Shown one piece after another: positions 35,060-45,362 of a stretch of DNA of 64,000 nt; within the stretch, counting starts at the first letter, position 1; each line of letters opens with the position of its first letter. The stretch comes from Capsicum annuum (lineage: Eukaryota > Streptophyta > Magnoliopsida > Solanales > Solanaceae), in contig NW_025825201.1 in the NCBI RefSeq assembly GCF_002878395.1, positions 351,782 to 415,781 of the forward strand. Reading direction: 5' to 3'. The position numbers and the translations under genes were made by a program. The notes under the pieces are model-generated. The model ran no database searches, was not told the DNA's origin, and saw nothing but the letters and a program-made list of their open reading frames with translations.

Positions 35060-35733
35060 AAAATTGAAATGTCTCGCCCTGAAAAATTAAGCCCTGCCAA
35101 GCCTTTTCTTTTGGATTTTGGTGGCTATATCATCTCTGGAATAACACCATCTCTCCATTCATCCCATGGAGGACCTCTACTTCAAACCCCATAAGCATTG
35201 TCACATAGTAGTCTCCATTTTCACCATTTTTGTCTTTTCTTATGCTTCATTATTTTTCTTCTAAATTGTTGAAACTAGATCAAAATCGATAAATGAGATT
35301 TTCTTTTGAACTTTGGAAACGTAAATTAGCTTCAACAAAATGAGGATGTCATGCATATTAGGATGTTTTACTAGCTCCTTAGATAGGGTATATAATATTA
35401 TTAACAACTAAACTAAGACTTGAGAGTAATAAGGAACAAGGAGCACGCAATGTATGTAGACAAAGTAGGCCTAATCATTAGACTCTATAATAATCTTTTT
35501 TTTTTTTTGAGATCAGATAGACTCCACAATCTTCTCAGAAACGAGCATTATGCTCCAGGAATGAAGTTTGTTCAAAATCAACACCACCACAAGCACACAT
35601 TTCTGTTACCCTCTTTTAGCTCCCCTGCCTGCCACCCTCACCCCCCCCCCTCCTTTTTTTAGTAAAACACTACAATCCATTGAGCATTCAAGCACTAGAA
35701 GAAAGGGGCGGGGAGAATATGTAATATGTAATT
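35060..35733. other. Intergenic, nothing recognised
   Basis: Non-coding, AT-rich, with homopolymer runs (T at 35499, C at 35641). The short frames at 35420-35819 have no family likeness. Confidence 0.4.
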
Positions 35734-36025
35734 GGGAAAAGACATTGTTTCCACCCCATACTATATCCGAAAAGTTGAAGCCACATCTAAACTATACTAG
35801 TGACCTATTACACACCTAAACTATAAAAAAGTGGAACTATTTACACCCTGTCAGGCTACCACCACTTGCATGTGGTGTAGTGTTTTACACGCGCTGCCAC
35901 GTCAGCACCACGTCAGTAAAAAGTATCACTTTTTTATAGTTAAGGTGTGTAATAGGTCATTTATATAGTTTAGGTGTGGATTCGATTATCGACTTTAGTT
36001 TGGGGTGGAAACGATACCTTTTCCC
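35734..36025. mobile_element. MITE of 292 bp with ~25-bp terminal inverted repeats
   Basis: The left end 'gggaaaagacattgtttcca' and the reverse complement of the right end 'gggaaaaggtatcgtttcca' agree at 22 of 25 positions (with ccca after). Subterminal 'ctaaactatactagtgacct' pairs with its inverted copy near 35955-35990, and a stem-like 'ctgccacgtcagcaccacgt' sits in the middle. No clear target duplication. A partial copy of the right half lies at 36128-36220. Confidence 0.7.
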
Positions 36026-36127
36026 TTAATGTTTTTAGCCGTTTACTTTTGTTATTTAATAGGTTGGACGGATCTAAAATAAGTGTAACACACGCACCTT
36101 AGAATGGGGGTCGCGGGGAGGTAATAA

Positions 36128-36220
36128 TATCAATTTTATATAGTTAAGGTGTGTACTAGGTCACTTATATAATTTAGGTGTGACTTAGACTTTTCTTGTA
36201 TAGTATGGGGTAGAAATGAT
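36128..36220. mobile_element. Partial copy of the preceding MITE
   Basis: 'ttatatagttaaggtgtgta' through 'gtatggggtagaaatgatgc' matches the right half of the element at 35930-36020. The left half is missing. Confidence 0.6.
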
Positions 36221-36487
36221 GCCTATAACATCTTGAATCACTTCATCTTCATTTAAAATTTTTGAAATGAATACTCAAATTCTTTCACATTTTCAAAGAG
36301 TTTATTCAAACTGAATAAGATCATTTCCTTTATTAAGCAATTGACTTTGAAGTAAGAAAGTTCATGTCTATCTAATAATTTCACAATTAGTTTGTGATAT
36401 ACTATTTAATAAGAACAAAAAATTAATAACCTGTAAAGTTGCACAATTAGTATTTCTCAGAATTGATTAAGTTTAATTTCCAAATAA

Positions 36488-37584
36488 GGCTGAATATATA
36501 TACAGGTCCCTCAACTATTTTACTTTTTTCATATAGGCATCTCAATTAAGTTATGTACCTATTGAACCTTTTACTACTTCACAAAACGTATCAATTGAGC
36601 CAAATCTGTTGACGTGCCAAAAATTATAAAATGTGTGTAATACACACGCCAGTGACGTGACAAAGTGGCAAATCAAATAATGACACTTATAATTTTAACT
36701 TAAAATAATTATAAAAATAATTTTTTAATAAAATTAATTTTAAATTAAAAAAAAAAAACTAATACACCCCACCCCAACAACCCTTCTCTTCCAAACAACC
36801 CCCTCCCCCTTCGTTGATTGAACAACCCCCCTCTTTGGTCGTTTGAACAGCCCCCCCCCCCTCCTCCCCCTTCCCCTTCGTGATTAAACACGGAAAGTAA
36901 AAAATATAAATTATATCTTATTCTTCTTCTTCATATCTCTAAATGTTACATATGTACTACTGCTAGAAGGAAAATTCCTTCAATAATGGAGAAGAGGATA
37001 TGGAGAAGAAGATGATGATTTTTTTTTTTTTTTAATTTCTTCATGTGTTTTTTAAAGAAGCCATTAACGGAGAAGAAGATATGGAGAAGCCATTAATTAT
37101 GATTTCTCACTCAATTTATATATGAATGATTATTAAAGAAGTCATTAATGGAGAAGAAGATGATGACTATTTTTTTTTAATTTCTTTATAATGTGTTTTT
37201 TTTATTGGTTGGGGTTTTTTATGTTCAATTTTGTTGATTAATTATGGTTTCTCGCTCAACTTATATATGATTGATTTTTAAAGAAGCCATTAATGGAGAG
37301 AAGATATGGAGAAGAAGATGATGGTTATTTTCTTCATTTAAAAAAAAAAAATTCTTTAATGTGTTTTTTTTATTGGTTGAAATTTTTTATGTTTAATTTA
37401 TTTATTAATTATGGTTTCTCACTCTCCTTTAGGAAAGCGTATTACACATGCCACGCCATGTCAGCGATTGGGCTCAATTGACACGTTTTTTGATGGAGCA
37501 AAGGGTTCCATAAATACATGGCTTAATTGAGGTGTATATGCAGAAAAAGTCGAATAGTTAAGGGGTCTGTATATGTATTTAGCC
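36488..37584. mobile_element. Mutator-like non-autonomous element (1.1 kb)
   Basis: Terminal inverted repeats begin GGCTGAATATATATACAG on the left and, reverse-complemented, GGCTAAATACATATACAG on the right, and continue for about 130 bases ('gtccctcaactatt', 'aattaagttatgtac'). Flanks are TCCAAATAA (36479-36487) and CCCAAATAA (37585-37593), a 9-bp target duplication with one mismatch, as Mutator-like elements make. No transposase. The inside holds a tandem repeat (36985-37430). Confidence 0.75.
36985..37430. repeat. Three tandem ~150-bp units inside the Mutator-like element
   Basis: Units start at about 36985, 37147 and 37291 with 'aatggagaagaaga', then a T-run, 'tgtgttttttttattggttg' and 'attaattatggtttctc'. 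Periods are about 162 and 144. Confidence 0.7.
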
Positions 37585-37593
37585 CCCAAATAA

Positions 37594-38423
37594 CCTATTG
37601 GGACATATAATTTCAATGGATTTAACTCCTAAAGAAGTCAACAGATTTAGTAATAAATCTAAAGAAACGTCAATTATTAAGTGAAAACCTCACTAAAAAG
37701 AATAACGAAAACAAGAATAAAAGAAAAAATGAATCAAGACAAGATAAATTAATGATTATCAAATTCTAATTAAAGCAGGACGAGGTAAATTAAAACTTTA
37801 TGTTTACTCTTAGCGAGGTAAGACTTCATCCTCCCATACATATTTATCATTCATGGGAGTATTAATTATTTCCTTCATTCTAATTTATGCGAAGTTTTAA
37901 AATAGAGAAAGATATGTATAATTTAAGAAAGAAAACAATTTATAAATTATAATTTTTATGTAGTTTTTCAATAAAAACATACTAAAATGCAAAAATTAAA
38001 TTATTTTTAAATATAAAATTATGTTATTCTTTTTTAAATAATAAAATTGAAACGGAAAGTAAACTTTTTTATTAACGGTATTTATTAGCATACCAAAATG
38101 GAGGATTATTTAGGGCAATCTCCTATGGGAACATAAGAAGTGGCTCAAAAGTCAAAGTACAACAAACTGAAAGTAGAATTCGCAGAAAATAGGATGGTGA
38201 TGACAGTAGTTTCCAATTTTCCTCTTAGATGTTGGATTACATATAAATTTATTCACATACTAAATATTCAGTATCAAACACGAGGAGTATGCGAAGAGTC
38301 CTAAAATTATTTTTTTAATGAATGAGTGATCTCGTTAAAATGATTGGGACAATTTCTACATCTTGAGCTAATTTTTAAAATTGAATGAAGTTTAAAAAAT
38401 CTGTTTGTTAACAAAAACTACCA
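37594..38423. other. AT-rich intergenic with MITE scrap
   Basis: No gene. 'ttccttcattctaatttatg' (37871) followed by 'aaaatagagaaag' resembles the end of Stowaway-like elements (CTCCCTCCGT type), with no matching other end found. Confidence 0.4.
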
Positions 38424-38727
38424 AATTTATTAGGCATAATATATAAATATGATCCTAAACTTGACACTAAATTATTACTTTGACCTTAAACTTTGATAGT
38501 GCACAAATAGGACCTTTAACTATTCAAAACCTGAACAAATATGACCTCCGATTTTGCACCCTCATGCGTGAGTTTCACTCGCGCCTACGTGGAAAGCTCA
38601 TCCAATCACACGGTGCCACGTCATTAAAAACGCTAACTTTGAGGGAGGTCATATTTTTGCAGTTTTAAATAGTTAAAGGTCATATTTGTGCAATATCAAA
38701 GTTTTGCTTTTTGTGTTAAAATGGCGT

Positions 38728-38800
38728 CGTTTTTTTTTTTTTTTTATTATTATTATTATTTATGTATTTATTTATTTATTTATGTATTTATTTATTTATT
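38728..38800. repeat. T-run, ATT and TTTA simple repeat
   Basis: A run of T, then tta units, then 'tttatttatttatgtattta'. Low complexity within the Mutator-like element. Confidence 0.85.
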
Positions 38801-38849
38801 CTATAACAGCAACACCTAGTTTTTTTTTTATTAAAAAAAACCACTAGCA

Positions 38850-38914
38850 GGGATCGAACTCGTGCAGTAGGCTGAAGGAAGCACCAAAGAAGAGAAAATA
38901 ACACCACTAGGCTA
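38850..38914 (-). ncRNA. tRNA-like A and B boxes (possible SINE head)
   Basis: On the minus strand, 'tagcctagtggt' (38914-38903) fits the Pol III A box and 'gagttcgatccc' (38861-38850) fits the B box, about 53 bases apart. The rest does not fold as a tRNA cloverleaf that I can see. It may be the head of a tRNA-derived SINE caught inside the Mutator-like element. No clear tail or target duplication was found. Confidence 0.35.
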
Positions 38915-39751
38915 TCTAAATGTCTTGTTTCATATGGTTCAACATTAATATACATACAGAAATATAAAATTTCTACCTTATATATACAACGTAATTTTTT
39001 TTCCGAGGGGGTCGGATGAACCCCATGGCAACCACGTAGGTCCTCCCCTGCGTTAATCTAAAAACGTTTTGATAACGTTAATTTAATACTAACATTTTAA
39101 TAACGTTAATTTGATAACGTTAATTTAATATACTACTACTACTATCCTTAATAATGTTAATTTAATAACATTTTATTAAAACTATAATTTTTTAATTATT
39201 AGTATAGTTTTATTTTTAATTTAATTTTTAAATAAATTATATTTAGATATATTATATAACATAAATTCGCCCTTTGTTTTATAATATATATACATACCCG
39301 CATGATTTTTTCGTATGAGGCTGACCCACCTAATTAATAAATCTTCAATAATGTTCTTTTTCCGCAATGTCACAAGAAATTAGATCCCATTTTCATCTTT
39401 GAGCCGAAAATAATGAAAAAAATAATAGTGAAAAGTCATTTAAAGGTCATATTTATGCAGTTTGGAATAGTTAAAGGTCATATTTGTGCACTGTCAAAGT
39501 TTAAGGTCAAAGTTATAATTTGGTGTCAAGTTTAGTGTCATATTTATGTATTATGCCCATCGATTTTAAGCTGGACGCGCCCAGTTTTGCATGTTGAACA
39601 CGCGTTTTGCCACGTAGGATCGGAGGTCATATTTGTGCAGTTCAGTTTTGAATAGTTAAAGGTCCTATTTGTGTACTGTCAAAGTTTAAGGTCAAAGTTA
39701 TAATTTGATGTCAAGTTTAGGGTCATATTTATGTATTATGCCAATTTATTA

Positions 39752-41689
39752 CTATATATCTAGGAGAATATCTCATTTTGATAGTCCTCTCATGAATATA
39801 TTTTATCTTTAGTATAGTTTTAATGATCTTTCAAGATCTCATCCATTTTAGTAAATTTGAACGATTATATGAGCTTTTAAAATGATATATAAAAAATAAT
39901 GAGCCATAAAGAAGTGATAGTGATACTACAAAATATTTATTTATCCAAATAAATTTAAAATTACTTCAATATTTTGTTGTCTTTTTTTTTCATGTGGGAT
40001 AATAATAATTTAATTAAAGAAAACACTCATATTTTTAAATCCTCACAAGAAAATTTTGAAGGTGTAATAATCTTGTAAGGTTTCACCAATTGAAGAAACA
40101 TCTACAAAAAATTATTTTATTGAGTATGATTTTTAATTATTTAGTTTAAATACTATTTTTATTCATAAATCATACAATAGTTTGTAGTATCAAATATTTT
40201 TAGATTAATCAAAACTTGTATTATTTTTTAAGAAAATGAATTAGCCAATCTAAAGTTTAATTCAGAAAAAAATAATAAAATTAATTGAATACTAAAAAAA
40301 ATCAATTTAGATCGTTAAAGACTTTCATTTAAAAACATTCAGTAAAAGAAAAAGGAAAATATTTTTTAGTGTGTGCATTTGGTTGAAAATAAAAGAAAGC
40401 CTAAAATATACCATAAGAAAAATGTAAACTTATAAGGACTTATACTCCCTTTGTTTTAATTTATTTGTTTGATTTTGATTTAGATAAAGTTAAAAAAAAA
40501 AAAAAAATTAATGAATCTTTTTAAATTTTGTGATATTAAACTAAAAATAAATAGGAAGGACCAAGATATCTATGGATCTTGTTGTCTTAAACACGTAGAA
40601 AGTTGAAATTAATCCAAAAAAGAAAAGAGACATTTTTTTAAAACGAACTAAAAAAAATAGGATAATCAAACTATGTTGTAATGAATATAATGGTACAAAA
40701 TAGACAAAAAGTAAAAATAGCAAAAAATGAAAAACAATTACAGATATAAATGTTAATGTAGTAAGCACGGGCCAAACAACACTAATTTTTATATATATAT
40801 GAGATAAAAGGTGAAAAATAACTAGGAATTTCGGTGCAACGGAGTAAAATCTCTCAAAAAGATTATTCTATATCAAACTAATTAATTACTCCTTCCGTTC
40901 TATATTAATTTGATATATTTCATTTAATACGGTGATTAAGTATTCATAAATAAGAATATAATTTTATTAATAACACCTTTGAAAACTTTTTGAAATTTTT
41001 CCAAACAAGTGTAAACACTTACGAAAAGAATTAATTGTAAGGGTAATATAAGAAAAAAAAAATTAATTAGTATTTTTTTCAATTTAGTATGGTGGCCAAT
41101 TAATAGTTCCTTCATTTCAAAATAGTTGAACCTATTAATTTTACGCTTTTTGTAAGAAAATATTTATTAGGAGTTGATTTCACCCGTTAGTCTTATTAAT
41201 TATACTTTGAAAATATAAATTTGAATATATATACAATTATCCAGTTATTTAATGATAGGGCTAATATACGAAGAACATAATAAAATTTCTTGATTTTATA
41301 ACTAGGATAACTACATTGAAATAAATTTTTTTAGCAAGAGGCCAATTAAAATAAAATAAAATAACATGAAACAATTAATTTTAATAAAATAACCAATTAA
41401 TATGAAACGAAAAAAGTAATATTAGTAGGAATCAAATTTATAAACTAATCTTGTGAACGACAGGTCCCTCGCTCTTTTTAAAATGTGTGTGAACTCTCGT
41501 GCAACAATAATGTTACTGGAGAAAATTGAAGGAAAGGTGTCTTTTAAGTCTTGAATAAAAGATTGGTGACATTGGCCAACTTAAAGGGTAAAACATAATT
41601 AGGAAACTTAATTAAGCTAATTGTGGACTTGATTAATATTTTTAAAACTTTCTAATTTTTTAAAAAATACAAATCAACCCACACCCCTC
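39752..41689. other. AT-rich intergenic with MITE remnants
   Basis: No gene. Element ends of the CTCCCTCCGT type are at 40445 ('actccctttgttttaattta'), 40889 ('actccttccgttctatatta') and about 41108 ('gttccttcatttcaaaatag'), without matching partners. Poly-A run at 40492-40507. A short TA run at 40790. Confidence 0.45.
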
Positions 41690-42289
41690 TCCTCTCTAAA
41701 TTAACCGTCTTTATCCCCGCTCTCTATACATCAAGCTTCTCCCAACCAATAATTCTATAAATTTTCCTTTCAATCCCCGACGACTTCAACCTCCCGATGA
41801 TAAATAGTTGGTCTTCGAGTTTCTTTTCAACTTTCAACCGTCAATCAACGTGACAACATTACTCTCCGGCGACAACAACTTTGAGTTCTTCATTGTTCTT
41901 TTTCTTTTTTCCAGGTATAAAATTAGGGCTTTTTAGTTATTAAGGAAAAAAAGGAAATTGAGCCAACTTCTCTCCTAGTATTGGTTAACAATTTCAGTAT
42001 TTACCACTTAAATTTGAAATAGGGACTGAAGAAAAACATAATTTCTAGTATTTCTTCTCTTCTCTTTACGGAATGAAAAATAATTTTTTATTGTTTTTTG
42101 TGTTTTTTGAAGTCTGATTTTTGTTGTTTGTGTTTGTACAAACAAAACAACAATGTTGGGGTTGCGCCCGTTGTTGGGTTGATTTTACTTGTTCTTGGTA
42201 AACATGGTGTATTTGATATATTAAATGGTGATATTGTTGTTGGTCAATTGAACAAAATCTTGCTATTAATTTTTTTCTACAATAGATTA

Positions 42290-42560
42290 ACCATATGATG
42301 TAATAGATTAACCATCTGATGTAACAGATTAACCATCTGATGTAACAAATTAACCATGCAATAAATTTACCATCTGATGCAATAGATGAACCATCAGATT
42401 AACTATCTGATGCAATAGATGAATCATTAGATTAACTATCTGATGCAATAGATGAATCATCAGATTAACTATCTGATGCAACAGATTAACCATTTGTTGC
42501 AACAGATGAACCATCGGATGCAAATTCTAATGCAACAGACTTACCATCAGAGTAACCATC
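42290..42560 (+). repeat. 33-bp tandem repeat (atctgatgcaatagatgaat type)
   Basis: 'tctgatgcaatagatgaa' recurs at 42373, 42406, 42439 and 42472, exactly 33 apart, with looser copies on both sides. The half-units (gattaaccatctgatg / gatgaaccatc) are related to the palindromic CAACAGATG words found further right. Confidence 0.85.
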
Positions 42561-42599
42561 TGATACAATAGATGAACCATCTGTTGGATAAAATCCTAT

Positions 42600-42910
42600 A
42601 AATAATTCCAACAGGACGATATGTCCAAGACTTGATTTTTTATAATAGATCATTCATATGTTACAACAGATGGCCCTTCTATTGAAAGAAATCTAAAAAG
42701 TATTGACACTTGATAACAGTTCCAACAGATTACTCATATGTTATAATAGATGAATAATATGTTGTACATACCAGTCATCTGTTTTAATAGATGAGTGATC
42801 TATTTTTATTATTTCCAACAGATTACTCATCTGTTGTAAGAGGTTAGTTATACATTCCAACAGATGACTTACCAGGTGCAATAGACGTGTGACCTATTGG
42901 AACTGTTATT
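42600..42910. repeat. Scattered CAACAGATG / CATCTGTTG words, first field
   Basis: Variants such as 'tccaacagattactcatctg' and 'ttgtaagaggttag' alternate on both strands within non-coding sequence upstream of the ULP1-like start. Fields of the same type follow at 53110, 53985, 55085 and 56160. Confidence 0.65.
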
Positions 42911-43664
42911 TTACCATTGCACATGTTAGATTTACTGTTATCCTTTTTTAAATAATGCATTAATCAATTATAATCTTTTTTATTTTTCAATTACTTTTAG
43001 ATAATATGGCTTCCAAAAGAAAAGAAACTGAATCAAGTCTAAGTAAATGAACAAGTGAAGCGGCTAGGCTACATCCACCACTCTATGAGCTTGCTTTACA
43101 AGCGATATCTCAATCAGAAGAAAAAAATAATGAACATGGGGATGAGGAATGTTTCAAAAGAGGTGATCCAAATTCTAATAGCCCTTCCACCAAAGAGTTG
43201 CTCAAAAGTTCCAGTATTGATAGTTATCCTGTGATAATGCAGTGTGATGGTATTACAGATTTATATGGTGATTACATGGTTAAGTCAGTCATGGGAAAAT
43301 TTTTCGACGCCTTCCGAAAAATACTTTGAGAATAAAAATAGGATTCTTATTTTAGGGACAACTGCTTTGGGTAGTATATTGATTAGCTGGAGAGAAACAA
43401 TGCTCATTTTCAAATAAAAATGGTACATGATCTTCTCAAACGTAGGTTTATGTACGAAAATAAAGATAAGATGGATGAGGTGTGAAAAATTAATGTGGCA
43501 TGCCTGTTTCTTTTGGTTGGAAGGAGTTTGCCATAGTTACTGGACTAAAATTTTATCCTCATTCTCCTTCTCAAGTTATATCTATTCTAACCTAAAAAAA
43601 GCTCCCCGCACACTCACAAAAGGTAAATACAAGTCAAGTGATGGTGATAACTTGGTGTCCCTTG

Positions 43665-43669
43665 TTGGG
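43665..43669 (+). repeat. Target-site duplication of Athila-like element, left (TTGGG)
   Basis: Identical copy at 51843-51847, both abutting LTR termini. Confidence 0.9.
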
Positions 43670-45168
43670 TGATGTGCTAGCCTTCTGTTAGCATATTTAA
43701 GACTTTTAACTTGAAATAATTCTAAGTTCTTAAGTAATTACTGTTATTTTTTTTAATTATATTTCATGTGATTTTGTAAGAAAGTCAAGATGCATGAAAA
43801 TCTATGAAAGCTACGTTAAGAAGGATGATTTTTGGTGAAAGATGCAAGAAATTAAGTTCTGAATATTTGATCCGACGACTTTGTCTGATAAGTCATCAAC
43901 TTTGTGAATAGACTTCAAGAATATCGTCACCTAGAAGCAGCAGATACAAAATTTGAAGCATGTCTGAAGACATTTTTTGAATAGTCGTCAAACTCTTGAA
44001 CAACTGTCAGATATGTTGTCGCTCAAAGATAAAAGGCAAGAATTTTGAAGCTTTTCCGATGAAATTTCTGAATAGTCGTCAGACTCCTGAATAGCCATTA
44101 CACTTTTCGTCATACATGTCATCAGATGTCATCACACATGTCATCATATTTGTGACAAGTCGTCAGATATGTCATCAGCTAAAGGAGTGAAAATCTGAAT
44201 TATTTATTTTGAATTTCCTTTAAAGTACCGATATAAATAGCATCTTTTAGGTTTTCACGAAATATCTGGAACTTATTCCAAGGGATTTTACTTTTCTTTT
44301 TGTCTCTCTTAACTTAGAATTCAATATTCAACTCTTTGATTGGGTTTTGAGATTTTTCTCTTGAACAGGGAGGGGAATCAACTTCAGAGTTCATCTTTTG
44401 TAAGTTTAATTACTTTGAATGATGAATATAATTGTTGCTATCTATTTTTTTCTCCTGTGGATCTAAACCCCACAACTAGGGTTGTAGGACCTATGATTAT
44501 TCCTTCATGGATTTAATAGTTGGCTAGGGTTTGAGTGATTGTGGAGACATTTTGATAATTCCTTTGTTATGATTGTTATTTATTAGTTGCAAACAATAGA
44601 TCTCTCCCTATGTTGATTTGCTCGAACTGAGAAATAAACTGAAGGTAGCAAATTATCAATGAGGATTTGGGAAGGTTAAGTTCTCATCTAATGACTAATG
44701 CTATAACAAGATTAATCAACTCAAGATAAAATTAGTATGAATAGAATACCTTCCTAAGTTCGAGAGAATTACAGAGTTCAACATCTAGGTAGGTTGAGAA
44801 ACACTGCGATGGACTGTCAAAACTGATAATTTGGTGTTTCCAACAAGTCACGAGAACCTAACACTACAGTTATTATTTAATAGAATTAATAATCACAGTG
44901 ATCACAACCCTAGTTTCTCTTTATCATTGATTTGAACTACTGAAATTTAAGCTTTTAGTTCTGAAAATAGTTAAAACTTTAACAATTGTTTGATTGATAC
45001 AACCCCCACCCCCAATTAAAGAAAACCATCACCTATTAGTCAGTTTATTCATAAATAGACTAGATTAACACCACCTTTCCTGTGGAATTTTACCCCAACC
45101 TAGTTGGTTTATATATTTGACAATGACCGCTTACTCTCTCGTAAGAGAGGTATAATTTGGGCGTATCA
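43670..45168 (+). mobile_element. 5' LTR of Athila-like element
   Basis: 1,499 bp, TGATGTGCTAGC ... gggcgtatca. It holds a zone of gtcatcag/cgtcagac words (43870-44180) that can pair with each other, and a TATA-like 'gatataaatagcatc' (44229). Confidence 0.9.
43870..44180 (+). repeat. GTCGTCAG word repeats in the Athila-like LTR
   Basis: 'gtcgtcagac', 'catcagatgtcatcacacat' and similar occur every 20-40 bases; the same zone is in the 3' LTR (50535-50850). Confidence 0.65.
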
Positions 45169-45171
45169 AAT

Positions 45172-45191
45172 ATTGGCGTCATTGATGGGGA
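45172..45191 (+). other. Primer binding site of Athila-like element
   Basis: 'attggcgtcattgatgggga' follows the 5' LTR after three bases. It is a mutated form of the TTGGCGCCGTTGCCGGGGA type that Athila elements use (tRNA-Asp type by general knowledge). Confidence 0.65.
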
Positions 45192-45362
45192 ATATGGTTG
45201 CAAATTGAGTATATCTGTGATAATTAACTCATAGTAAGTTTCATGGTTTTACTTTTATTTGTTGTTTTTGTTCTCTGCTGGGTAGTTTGTGTGTATGCCA
45301 AATACACGGAGTTTAGGTGACCCATTATTCTAGTATATCTGAAACCTCAGTTGATCAGTAGA

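Larger units (their letters stand above)
38433..39742. mobile_element. Mutator-like non-autonomous element with exact 9-bp target duplication
   Basis: Left end GGCATAATATATAAATATGA; reverse complement of the right end GGCATAATACATAAATATGA. The inverted repeats run about 115 bases. AATTTATTA occurs exactly on both sides (38424-38432 and 39743-39751). Inside, a second right-type terminus (about 39435-39560, ending tattatgccc) and a left-side stretch in right orientation (38650-38720) show a duplicated or composite structure. It carries a T-run/ATTT microsatellite (38728-38800) and a tRNA-like A/B box pair, but no transposase. Confidence 0.85.
41690..43015 (+). other. 5' leader exon and intron candidate of the ULP1-like gene
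   Basis: 41690-41915 is CT-rich and leader-like (for example 'ctctccggcgacaacaactt'), ending with 'ttttttccaggtataaaatt', a donor-like context. An acceptor-like 'caattacttttag' (43001-43010) lies just before the ATG at 43016. Between them is AT-rich sequence with repeats. That these belong to the gene is inference from position. Confidence 0.4.

Noticed and set aside
35725..36034. Target duplication for the 292-bp MITE
   Set aside because: Flanks (tatgtaatt / ttaatgttt) do not match at 2, 3 or 9 bases in a convincing way.
38850..38914. Functional tRNA gene
   Set aside because: Only the two promoter boxes fit; acceptor and anticodon stems are not evident.
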